Shown here one piece after another: positions 1 through 6,582 of a stretch of 9,887 nt of DNA. A program made the translations under genes and the position numbers. The notes beneath the pieces were generated by a model. It had not been told where the DNA came from. It made no database searches and saw only the letters and a program-made list of their open reading frames with translations. Source of the stretch: DATARH01 sp038228485 (GTDB lineage: Bacteria > Pseudomonadota > Alphaproteobacteria > ATCC43930 > CGMCC-115725). Position 1 is the stretch's first letter; each line of letters starts with the position of its first letter. Location of the stretch: NCBI GenBank assembly GCA_038228485.1, contig JBBRPG010000149.1:1-9887 (forward strand), given 5' to 3'.

Positions 1-1812
1 CAGATCGACGCGGCGACCCGGCGCAACCTCGAATTGCTGGCGACCCTTGGCGGCGAGCGGCGCGGCAGCCTGTTGTCGGTGATCGACCGCACCGCCACCA
101 GCGCCGGCTGCCGGCTGCTCGCCGACCATCTCGCCGCGCCGCTGACCGAGCCGGCGGCGATCCGCGCGCGCCTCGATGCGGTGCAGTGCTTTGTCGAGCG
201 CGCCGACATACGCGAGCAGTTGCGCGACCGCCTGCGCCATTGCCCCGACATCGAGCGGGCGCTGACCCGGTTGAGCCTCAACCGCGGCGGCCCGCGCGAC
301 CTCGCCGCGCTGCGCGATGCGCTCGGCGAGACCGTGTCGTTGCGGCGGATGCTGACCGCGCCGGGCCTGGTGCCGCTGCCGGCGCTGGTGGCCGAGGCCG
401 AGCAGCATCTCGGCGAGCACAGCGCGCTGGTCGACCGGCTGGCGCGTGCCTTGGCCGCCGAGCTGCCGCTCTTCGCCCGTGACGGCGGGTTTATCGCCGA
501 CGCCTATTCGTTCGAGCTCGACCAGCTGCGCGAGCTGCGCGACCAAAGCCGCCGCACCATCGCCGCGTTGCAGGCGCGCTATGCCGAGGTTACCGGGGTC
601 GCGAGCCTGCGCATCCGCCACAACAACGTAATCGGCTACTACATCGAGGTGTCGGCCGCGAATGCCGGCAAGCTCGGCGCCGACTATATCCACCGCCAGA
701 CGATGGCGGGAGCGATGCGCTTCACCACGACCGAGCTGGCCGAGCTCGAAAGCAAGATTTCGAGCGCCGCCGAGCGGGCGCTGGCGCTGGAATTGCGCCT
801 CTTCGACGATCTCGTCGGCGAGGTGATGGCGCAGCGCGTTGCCATTGCCGAGGCGGCGGGGGCGCTCGCCAGCCTCGACCTCGCCGCGGCCTTGGCCGAG
901 CGGGCGGTCGAGAGTCATTGGATCCGGCCCGAGATCACCTCCGGCGCCGAATTCGAGATCAGCGGCGGGCGCCATCCGACGGTCGAGGCGGCGCTTGCCG
1001 GCAGCGGCGCCTTTGTCGCCAACGATTGCGTGTTGGGCGAGGATCGCATCTGGCTCGTCACCGGCCCCAACATGGCCGGCAAGAGCACCTTTCTGCGCCA
1101 GAACGCGCTGATCGCGATCCTGGCGCAGATGGGGAGCTACGTGCCGGCGGCCTCGGCGCGGATCGGGGTCGTCGACCGCCTGTTCAGCCGGGTCGGCGCC
1201 GCCGACGACCTGGCGCGCGGACGCTCCACCTTCATGGTCGAGATGGTAGAAACCGCGGCGATTCTCAATCAGGCGGGCCCGCAGAGCTTTGTCATCCTCG
1301 ACGAAATCGGCCGCGGCACCGCGACCTTCGACGGATTGTCGATCGCCTGGGCGAGCCTCGAGCATCTGCACGAGGTCAATGGCTGCCGGGCGTTGTTCGC
1401 CACCCACTACCACGAGCTGACGACATTGGCGGAAAAGCTGTCGCGGCTCGCCTGCCATACGATGCGGGTCAAGGAGTGGAAGGGCGACGTCGTCTTCCTG
1501 CACGAGGTCGCGCCCGGCACCGCCGACCGCTCCTACGGCATTCACGTCGCCAAGCTCGCCGGCCTCCCCGAGCCGGTGACAAGCCGCGCGGAAGAAGTGC
1601 TGGAGATCCTCGAAAACGGCGACGAGGCCGGCGCGCTGGCGCGGCTCGCCGACGATCTGCCGTTGTTCCGCGCGGTGCGTCAACGCGCGGCGCCAGTTGC
1701 CGCAAAGGAATCCGCCGCCGAGGCGATGCTGAAGGACATCCGCCCCGACGAGCTCACCCCGCGCGAGGCGCTGGAGGTGCTTTACCGGCTGAAGGCGGCA
1801 CTACCTAAATAG
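1..1812 (+). CDS. mutS: DNA mismatch repair protein MutS (5' end outside window)
   Basis: This is the C-terminal 603 residues of MutS, the ATPase that recognises mismatches and recruits MutL in methyl-directed or nick-directed repair. The reading frame is open from base 1 (QIDAATRRNLELL, a motif that opens the MutS core domain), so the N-terminal mismatch-binding and connector domains lie outside the window. Core, lever and clamp regions occupy about residues 1-310 of the fragment. The ATPase domain follows, with Walker A GPNMAGKST at residues 355-363 (bases 1063-1089), Walker B VILDEIGRGT at about 431-440 (bases 1291-1320) and the ATHYHELT signature just after. Alanine replaces the more usual second glycine of the P-loop (GPNMGGKST). 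The C-terminus DELTPREALEVLYRLKAAL is the conserved MutS tail. The gene ends at TAG and converges on the cytochrome gene with a 6-base gap. Identification is secure; only the start is missing. Confidence 0.97.
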   Translation, partial: QIDAATRRNLELLATLGGERRGSLLSVIDRTATSAGCRLLADHLAAPLTEPAAIRARLDAVQCFVERADIREQLRDRLRHCPDIERALTRLSLNRGGPRDLAALRDALGETVSLRRMLTAPGLVPLPALVAEAEQHLGEHSALVDRLARALAAELPLFARDGGFIADAYSFELDQLRELRDQSRRTIAALQARYAEVTGVASLRIRHNNVIGYYIEVSAANAGKLGADYIHRQTMAGAMRFTTTELAELESKISSAAERALALELRLFDDLVGEVMAQRVAIAEAAGALASLDLAAALAERAVESHWIRPEITSGAEFEISGGRHPTVEAALAGSGAFVANDCVLGEDRIWLVTGPNMAGKSTFLRQNALIAILAQMGSYVPAASARIGVVDRLFSRVGAADDLARGRSTFMVEMVETAAILNQAGPQSFVILDEIGRGTATFDGLSIAWASLEHLHEVNGCRALFATHYHELTTLAEKLSRLACHTMRVKEWKGDVVFLHEVAPGTADRSYGIHVAKLAGLPEPVTSRAEEVLEILENGDEAGALARLADDLPLFRAVRQRAAPVAAKESAAEAMLKDIRPDELTPREALEVLYRLKAALPK

Positions 1813-1818
1813 AACCCG

Positions 1819-2340
1819 TTACTGCTTCGGCGGCGAGAAATCCTGATCTGGAAATGCCGTGCCACTTACCGTGGGCACCTTGATCACGATCATCGCGTGG
1901 TCGGCGCTGCGGTGACAGGCGTTGCAGGACGCCGTCAAGTCGGCATAGGCCTGGGTGAAAGCGCCGCGATCCTTGGTCTTGACCGCTGCGCCTAGCGCGT
2001 CCATCGGCGGCTTGACGGTCGAGGCAATCGCTTCGGGGATCGACAGCTTGCCGTGCTTGGGCACGAGCTTAGCGATCTTGTCAAAGGTCTCACCCAATTC
2101 CTTGAGCTCATAGGCCGCGTAGTCCCAATTCTGCTCGGCGCCCGCGAGCCCCAGTTTCGTATGACGCGGCTGAACCGATGTCGTCATCAGATCGCCGAGG
2201 CCGGGGCGGTAAGTAGTTCCGGCTGCGGGTGGCGCCTCATGATCATGCATGGCGCCGGGCTGCTGCGCATTGCCGGGCGGGACAATAGCCAGACCGGCGA
2301 TGGCGGCGATTGCCACGGCGGTGAACGAAGCCTTTCTCAT
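1819..2340 (-). CDS. Exported c-type cytochrome with C-terminal CxxCH
   Basis: A 173-residue protein with a Sec-type signal peptide: MRK, a hydrophobic stretch at residues 8-20, and a likely cut after GNA (residue 25). It should therefore be periplasmic. A single haem c attachment motif, CNACH, lies at residues 139-143 (bases 1912-1926). A haem motif near the C-terminus after a mostly helical region resembles class II (cytochrome c'-type four-helix) cytochromes rather than class I, but I cannot assign a family. A helical segment with repeated conserved-looking residues (RHTKLGLAG, NWDYAAYELKEL) spans about 59-95, and a 30-residue proline-containing tail follows the haem site. The ATG at 2340 is preferred over upstream in-frame starts because it begins the signal peptide and has AGAGG five bases upstream. 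It is the last gene of the operon, 8 bases after the chrA stop. The function (electron carrier or gas/ligand binding) is not known. Confidence 0.85.
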   Translation of the reverse strand: MRKASFTAVAIAAIAGLAIVPPGNAQQPGAMHDHEAPPAAGTTYRPGLGDLMTTSVQPRHTKLGLAGAEQNWDYAAYELKELGETFDKIAKLVPKHGKLSIPEAIASTVKPPMDALGAAVKTKDRGAFTQAYADLTASCNACHRSADHAMIVIKVPTVSGTAFPDQDFSPPKQ

Positions 2341-2345
2341 CGAAG

Positions 2346-2350
2346 CCTCT
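2346..2350 (-). promoter_or_regulatory. Ribosome binding site of the cytochrome gene
   Basis: AGAGG on the minus strand, five bases before the ATG at 2340 and overlapping the chrA TAG stop (2349-2351). It supports the short 173-residue start rather than the longer open frame reaching 2649, and it fits coupled translation with chrA. Confidence 0.6.
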
Positions 2351-3596
2351 ATCCCAGGACGGCGACAATGAGCTGAGTCGCCACAGCGCCGAAAATGACG
2401 ATCAACCACGGCGGCAGCTTCCACAGCGCCAGCAGCAGGAACGCGACGATGCCGATCGCGAAGTCGCGGGCGCTGAGGATCGCGCTGATCCACACCGGGT
2501 TGTAGAGCGCCGCCAGCAGGATGCCGACGACCGCGGCATTGACTCCGCGCAACGCCGATTGCACCGCAGGCACATGCCTGAGCCTGCCCCAATAGGGCAG
2601 GGCGCCGATCAACAACAAGAATGAGGGCAGGAAGATCGCGACCAGGCACAGCAGCCCGCCTAGCCAGCCGTTCGGCGGCTGGCTCATCACCGTGCCGAGA
2701 TAGGCGCTGAAGGTGAACAGCGGCCCCGGCATCGCCTGCACCGCCCCGTACCCGCCGAGGAAACTATCGTTCGACACCCAGCCGGGCGGGACTACTTCGG
2801 CCTGCAGCAGCGGCAGCACCACATGGCCGCCGCCGAACACCAGCGCGCCGGCGCGGTAGAACGCATCGAACTCGGCGAGCGCATGGCTCGGCATCATGGC
2901 GGTGAGTAGCGGCAGCCCGGCCATCAGCACGAAAAAGAGGAGCAGGCACACAATCGACAGGCTCCGCGGCGAGCGGATCGCCAGCGCCGTGTTGGGCGCC
3001 GACGCGGCGCCGTCGCCGAGGAACCACCAGCCGATCAGCCCGCCGGCGGCAATCGCGGCGACCTGGCCGAGCGAGGGCGGCAGCGCCAGCGCCACCACTG
3101 CCGCACCGACTGCGATCGTCGCCCAAATCTGATGAGAGGGGGCGCGGTCGGGGCACAAGCTGCGCGCCATGCCCCAGACCGCGTTGGCGACAACGGCGAC
3201 CGCGACGATCTTCAGCCCGTGCAGCCACGCGGCGCCCTCGATATCGCCGAGCCGCGACACGCCATAACCGAAGGCGATCATCGCCAGCGCGGACGGCATG
3301 GTGAACCCCAGCCAGGCCGCGAGCCCGCCCGGCAGCCCCGCGCGCAACAGCCCGATCGAGAGGCCGGTCTGGCTGCTCGCGGGGCCGGGCAGGAATTGGC
3401 ACAGCGCGACGATATCGGCGAAAGCGCGCTCGTCGAGCCAACGCCGCCGCTCGACCAACTCGGTGCGGAAATAGCCGAGATGCGCCAGCGGCCCGCCGAA
3501 TGCGATCAATCCCAAGCGCAGAAAGACCGGAAAGACTTCGAGAAACCCCGAACGCTCGCGCCCGATGCGAGCGGGACGCGAGTGATCCAGACTCAT
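2349..3596 (-). CDS. chrA: ChrA-type chromate/oxyanion transporter (CHR family, two-domain)
   Basis: A 415-residue integral membrane protein of the CHR (chromate ion transporter) family. Characterised members export chromate from the cytoplasm. Both homologous halves are present. The N-terminal half carries FGGPLAHLGYFR (33-44), RRWLDERAFADIVALCQFLPGP (split around 51-72) and several hydrophobic segments. The C-terminal half repeats the pattern with FGGGHVVLP (254-262), the QAMPGP motif (287-292) and FSAYLG (296-301). Length is typical of the long-chain, fused form. The ATG at 3596 overlaps the upstream hydrolase stop as ATGA. The frame is open for 76 more codons upstream, but those lie inside the hydrolase gene and have low-complexity Arg/Pro composition, so they are rejected. 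No good Shine-Dalgarno precedes the start, which implies reinitiation from the upstream gene. Family assignment is strong. The ion actually moved is uncertain, since its partners here are phosphohydrolases rather than ChrB or other chromate genes. Confidence 0.93.
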   Translation of the reverse strand: MSLDHSRPARIGRERSGFLEVFPVFLRLGLIAFGGPLAHLGYFRTELVERRRWLDERAFADIVALCQFLPGPASSQTGLSIGLLRAGLPGGLAAWLGFTMPSALAMIAFGYGVSRLGDIEGAAWLHGLKIVAVAVVANAVWGMARSLCPDRAPSHQIWATIAVGAAVVALALPPSLGQVAAIAAGGLIGWWFLGDGAASAPNTALAIRSPRSLSIVCLLLFFVLMAGLPLLTAMMPSHALAEFDAFYRAGALVFGGGHVVLPLLQAEVVPPGWVSNDSFLGGYGAVQAMPGPLFTFSAYLGTVMSQPPNGWLGGLLCLVAIFLPSFLLLIGALPYWGRLRHVPAVQSALRGVNAAVVGILLAALYNPVWISAILSARDFAIGIVAFLLLALWKLPPWLIVIFGAVATQLIVAVLG

Positions 3597-4870
3597 GCCA
3601 TAAGCGGCAGCGCCTGCCCGTCCATGTCGTCGTGATCCATGTGCATGTGGCGCAGCACGGTCGGCGCGATATCGATGAGGGAGGTGGGGCGCATCTCGGT
3701 CCGCGCGGCAAAGCCGCCGCCGGCCGCGATCAGGAACGGGTGCTGCTCGTTGATCCCAAGCCCGCCGTGTTGACCGAAGCCAAGTTTGCTTTCGGTATCG
3801 CTCGCGTCGGCGACAATCGGGCAATAACCTCGGATTCCGTGAGGGTTGACCCGGTCGTCGGCGGCCATCGTCACCGCGACCTGCAGCGACGTGTCGGTCG
3901 GCAACCCGATCTCGGCGAGCCGATTGCCGGCGAAAACCCCGCCGGCCCAGTTCTCGCGGGCGAGAAAATCGGCCGTGGCGGCGATCTTGCCGCGGGCGGC
4001 ATCGGCGAAGTAGATCGTCGCCGCGGTGCCGTTCGGCGCGACCACGACATCGTGCGAGTCGAGCGCCGCCTTGATCCCGGCGGCGATCAAGAGCTCGGTG
4101 ATGTCGATAGCCTCCGAGATCGTCTCCATCCCGTGATCGGAGCCGGTGATGAACAGGATGTCCTCGCCCGACGGGTCGAGCCGGCGCACCGTCTCGAACA
4201 CGCGGCGGACATTGGCGTCGGCGGCGGCTATCGCCTCAAGGTGCTGCGGCGAGCCGAGCGGCGCGTGGTGGCCGGTATAGTCGGGCTCCGACAACCACAT
4301 CAGCGCCAGCGCCGGCGCGCGTTCCTCGACGATGTCGGCGCAGAACCGATCGGTCATCGCATTGTCGCCGGCGATGCCTTTCTTCAGCGCGGCGCTCGCG
4401 GGGTCGTCGATCGGCTTCAACCCAGGGCCGTAGCTGCCGGCGGCGTGGTACATGTAGCCGTGCCCGTCCGGGTCCTGGAAATAGGCGGCGCCCGGCGACA
4501 CGTTCGAGCAGACGACCGAAACCTCGCCGTGCCAGCGCAGCCGCTCGGCCAAAGTCGGCACGCGCAGCGTTTGCCCGGTGGCGCGGCGCATGCGGTCGCG
4601 GAAATCGGGGGCGCCGACATTGCGGCAGACGAGGCCCTCGCCTTCGTCCAAGGCCTGGGTATTGCCGTAAAGTCCGTGCCGCGCCGGCAGGCACCCGGTG
4701 GCGATCGAAGCGCTGCTCGCCCGCGTCGTCGAGGGAAAGACGCTGCGGTGTGCCGCGAACGCGCTGCCGCGTTCGGCGAGCTCAGTGAGGAACGGCGTAT
4801 GGGCCGGGCTGATCAAATCGGCGCGCAGGCTGTCGCAGATGACTATGACGACCCGCTTGTCCCCTCTCAT
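3593..4870 (-). CDS. Alkaline-phosphatase-superfamily phosphohydrolase/phosphodiesterase, substrate unknown
   Basis: A 425-residue enzyme of the type I phosphodiesterase/nucleotide pyrophosphatase branch of the alkaline phosphatase superfamily. The expected two-metal site can be read out. ICDSLR gives Asp13. FPSTT followed by SIATG gives the likely nucleophile Thr49, spaced as in nucleotide pyrophosphatases. EPDYTGH gives Asp197 and His201, GSDHG gives Asp245 and His246, and FGQHGG gives His368. There is no signal peptide, so it is probably cytoplasmic. It has the same fold and metal-ligand spacing as the neighbouring PhnA but little obvious sequence identity outside the motifs, so it is a distant paralogue and not a recent duplicate. 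TGAGGAG lies seven bases before the ATG and overlaps the phnA stop; the gene overlaps chrA by four bases. The substrate (a phosphonate, phosphodiester or phosphate monoester) cannot be told from sequence. Confidence 0.9.
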   Translation of the reverse strand: MRGDKRVVIVICDSLRADLISPAHTPFLTELAERGSAFAAHRSVFPSTTRASSASIATGCLPARHGLYGNTQALDEGEGLVCRNVGAPDFRDRMRRATGQTLRVPTLAERLRWHGEVSVVCSNVSPGAAYFQDPDGHGYMYHAAGSYGPGLKPIDDPASAALKKGIAGDNAMTDRFCADIVEERAPALALMWLSEPDYTGHHAPLGSPQHLEAIAAADANVRRVFETVRRLDPSGEDILFITGSDHGMETISEAIDITELLIAAGIKAALDSHDVVVAPNGTAATIYFADAARGKIAATADFLARENWAGGVFAGNRLAEIGLPTDTSLQVAVTMAADDRVNPHGIRGYCPIVADASDTESKLGFGQHGGLGINEQHPFLIAAGGGFAARTEMRPTSLIDIAPTVLRHMHMDHDDMDGQALPLMA

Positions 4871-4877
4871 CGCGGTG

Positions 4878-4884
4878 CTCCTCA
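4878..4884 (-). promoter_or_regulatory. Ribosome binding site overlapping the phnA stop
   Basis: TGAGGAG on the minus strand contains the phnA TGA stop and sits seven bases before the ATG at 4870. It fixes the start of the downstream hydrolase and shows tight coupling of the two genes. Confidence 0.75.
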
Positions 4885-6120
4885 GGTTTCGACGCCGTTG
4901 AGGGCGAAGTCGAAGATATCGAAATTGCGCAGCCGTTTCGATTGCACCATCGCCCGGTATTCCGCATTGAGCGGGTGCGACAGCAGAAACGGCACGCGTT
5001 GCTCGCCGCGCCCGCCATGCGAGCGCAGCCGGTGGCCGGCGAGGTCGGAGAGGTCGTGCTCGGCTGCGCTGGCGCCAAGGACGGTATTGGCGTCGCCGGT
5101 GACGACGAGGTCGGCCTCGCGGTTATAAGGCAGCTCGTATTCGGCGGCGGCCGCTTCGCGTTCCAGCACCCGATCGATGCCGGGCAAGTCCCGCACCGCC
5201 CGCGCCAGCTCGGCCGGCGGCACTCCGGTTTTGGCATAGACCCGCACGAACGAGCCGAGCGCGCCGTGATGGCGCACGAACGGGTCGGTGATCGGGCAGA
5301 TCACCCGCACCGCGCCGGCGCCGAATTGCCGGTTCAGCAAATCTTCGAGAAAGATCACATGCGGGCTGCCGTCGGGCAGCGCCTTGTCGTTCATGCCGTG
5401 GTCGGCCGTCGTCCCGACGACGCAGCCGAGCGCCATCAGGGCTGCGACGCGCTGGTCGAGAGCGCGATGAAAATCCAGCGCCTCGGCCTCGTCCGGGGCG
5501 TGGCCGTGCTGCACGTAATCGGACAGCGACAGATAAAGCAGCCGGGCGCGGCCTTGCTCGACGAGGCGGATGCCGGCGTCGAGCACGAACAGCGACAGGT
5601 CAGCCGAATACATGTCGGGCTTGGGCCGGCCGACCAGCGCCTCGACCCCGTCGATGCCGTGCTCGGCGAGGTTGCAAGTGTCGGCTTGTTCCGACGAGAA
5701 GCAGATGCCCCGCACGTTGTGCCCGAGCATGCGGCGGAGCTTGTCCTTGGCCGTTACAGCGGCGACGGAAACGCCGGCCTGCGACATCAACGCCAACAGG
5801 GTCGGCGTGCGCACCATCGCCGGGTCGGTCATCATCACCTCGGCGCCGGTCGCGCGGTCGAGCGCGAAATTGCCCGCGATGCCGTGCACCGAGGGCGGCA
5901 CACCGGTGACGATCGAAACGTTGTTGGGGTTGGTGAACGTCGGCATCGCCGCGTCGGCGAGGCCATAGAACCCGCCCTCGCGAAACCCCGCGATGGTCGG
6001 CAGCGCCCCGGCCTCAATCCCGGCGTCGAGATACGAGGGATCGCAGCCATCGGCGCAGATCACCACGGTCGGCCGGGTGGGCATCCGGTAGGCGCGGCCG
6101 TTGAGGGCAACAGTTTCCAT
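4882..6120 (-). CDS. phnA: Phosphonoacetate hydrolase PhnA
   Basis: A 412-residue protein recognised as phosphonoacetate hydrolase (EC 3.11.1.2), which cleaves the C-P bond of phosphonoacetate to acetate and phosphate with a two-zinc alkaline-phosphatase-type site. The N-terminus ALNGRAYRMP is typical of the family. Likely metal and catalytic residues are Asp24 (CADGCD), Thr63 as nucleophile in FTNPNNVSIVTG, Asp201 and His205 (SDYVQHGH), Asp240 and His241 (TADHGMND), and His368 (RSHGG). GVPPSVHGIAGN follows the nucleophile as in known PhnA enzymes. There is no signal peptide, so it acts in the cytoplasm on imported substrate. The ATG at 6120 has a modest GCAGG eight bases upstream within the end of the cupin gene, whose stop is 3 bases away. 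No phnW, phnY, LysR-type regulator or phosphonate importer is visible in the window. The family call is strong; activity on phosphonoacetate is inferred by homology. Confidence 0.92.
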   Translation of the reverse strand: METVALNGRAYRMPTRPTVVICADGCDPSYLDAGIEAGALPTIAGFREGGFYGLADAAMPTFTNPNNVSIVTGVPPSVHGIAGNFALDRATGAEVMMTDPAMVRTPTLLALMSQAGVSVAAVTAKDKLRRMLGHNVRGICFSSEQADTCNLAEHGIDGVEALVGRPKPDMYSADLSLFVLDAGIRLVEQGRARLLYLSLSDYVQHGHAPDEAEALDFHRALDQRVAALMALGCVVGTTADHGMNDKALPDGSPHVIFLEDLLNRQFGAGAVRVICPITDPFVRHHGALGSFVRVYAKTGVPPAELARAVRDLPGIDRVLEREAAAAEYELPYNREADLVVTGDANTVLGASAAEHDLSDLAGHRLRSHGGRGEQRVPFLLSHPLNAEYRAMVQSKRLRNFDIFDFALNGVET

Positions 6121-6123
6121 TGC

Positions 6124-6444
6124 CTAAGCCTGCCTTTCATTGGCGCCTTTGGGGCCGAAGAAGATAACCCAGGTCTGGAAATCATCGGTGAATTTCTCGA
6201 AGGCATGGGAGACGCCGGCCGCGACGAACAGAAAATCACCTCGGGTGAAAGGCACCCGCTCGTCGCCGCGGCGAAAAACGCCGCTGCCGGATGCGACGAT
6301 ATAGACCTCGTCCTGATCATGCGGCTGCTGCGTGTCGGCTCCTCTCGGAGCGAAGAGCTCGACGGCGAATTCACCGCGCTTGAAAGAGAACGACAAAGGG
6401 CTGCGCCGCCCCGGCCAGACGCTGTGCCCCTTCCGATAGGGCAA
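6124..6444 (-). CDS. Small cupin-domain protein (probably frameshifted at its 5' end)
   Basis: A single-domain cupin, 106 residues if read from the TTG at 6444. Motif 1 is PHDQDEVYIVASG (His42, Gln44, Glu46 in place of the usual His-x-His...Glu) and motif 2 is GDFLFVAAGVSH (His80), so a metal site of His/Gln/Glu/His is possible. TDDFQTWVIFFGPKG closes the domain as in many small cupins of unknown role. No good ribosome binding site precedes the TTG, and the in-frame sequence upstream (6445-6486) is poor. A strong Shine-Dalgarno and ATG at 6490 lie one frame away and encode a more family-like N-terminus, so a one-base change near 6371-6400 may have split the gene. An intact version would be about 121 residues. 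It heads the phnA operon, ending 3 bases before phnA; a role as enzyme or sensor of a phosphonate-related ligand would be guesswork. Third-position GC is lower than in its neighbours. Confidence 0.75.
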   Translation of the reverse strand: MPYRKGHSVWPGRRSPLSFSFKRGEFAVELFAPRGADTQQPHDQDEVYIVASGSGVFRRGDERVPFTRGDFLFVAAGVSHAFEKFTDDFQTWVIFFGPKGANERQA

Positions 6445-6490
6445 TGCGCAAAGGCTCGTTACTATCGCCTTGCATCGAATGGGGTCTCAT
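6371..6490 (-). other. Out-of-frame 5' segment of the cupin gene
   Basis: From the ATG at 6490 a 39-codon frame runs to TGA at 6371-6373. It begins MRPHSMQGDSNEPL and ends RLAGAAQPFVVLFQAR. The end closely resembles what precedes the conserved core in small cupins: a short helix with a RLxG pattern, then an LFxxG strand. The cupin frame then continues as RGEFAVELFAPRG. Removing one base near CAAGCGCGG (minus strand) would join the two frames into LFQRGEFAVELF. This may be the true N-terminus, cut off by a frameshift in the genome or by a sequencing error. Confidence 0.5.
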
Positions 6491-6497
6491 TCGCGAG

Positions 6498-6505
6498 CTT
6501 CCTTT
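6498..6505 (-). promoter_or_regulatory. Strong Shine-Dalgarno before the ATG at 6490
   Basis: AAAGGAAG on the minus strand, seven bases before the ATG at 6490. It is the best ribosome binding site in the divergent region and argues that operon translation begins at 6490 rather than at the TTG at 6444. Confidence 0.6.
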
Positions 6506-6545
6506 CGACGTTCTGTGACGGCAGAATCGGGTTGGCCAATATTCG

Positions 6546-6551
6546 ATTATA
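6546..6551 (-). promoter_or_regulatory. Possible -10 element for the phnA operon
   Basis: TATAAT on the minus strand in the only AT-rich patch of the divergent region (about 6532-6560), 55 bases before the ATG at 6490. No convincing -35 is seen at 16-18 bases; the nearest match, TTCACC (6572-6577), is 20 bases away. This is a tentative promoter on one element. The same patch could serve elaA on the other strand (TATAAA at 6548-6553), but that lies only 30 bases before the elaA start and also lacks a clear -35. Confidence 0.3.
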
Positions 6552-6582
6552 AATGGAAATGCCGGGGCGAGGGTGAATCCCC

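Noticed and set aside
1813..1860. Terminator between mutS and the cytochrome gene
   Set aside because: The gap is 6 bases, and I see no GC-rich stem followed by a T run on either strand.
2341..2649. 103-codon N-terminal extension of the cytochrome
   Set aside because: It overlaps chrA coding sequence, and the signal peptide begins at the ATG at 2340 with a ribosome binding site.
3597..3824. 76-codon N-terminal extension of chrA
   Set aside because: It lies wholly within the upstream hydrolase gene, is Arg-rich and does not resemble CHR proteins; the ATGA overlap gives a clean start at 3596.
3500..5128. Long plus-strand open frame of 542 codons
   Set aside because: It lies antisense to chrA, the hydrolase and the end of phnA, all with clear family motifs. 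The translation is Arg/Gly/Val/Asp-rich with no recognisable domain, as expected from a high-GC mirror frame.
4942..6552. Long plus-strand open frame of 536 codons
   Set aside because: It is antisense to phnA and the cupin gene and composed of low-complexity Arg/His/Gly sequence with no motif.
6532..6553. TTGGCC...TATAAA as a promoter for elaA
   Set aside because: The spacing between the two hexamers is only 10 bases, too short for a sigma-70 type promoter.
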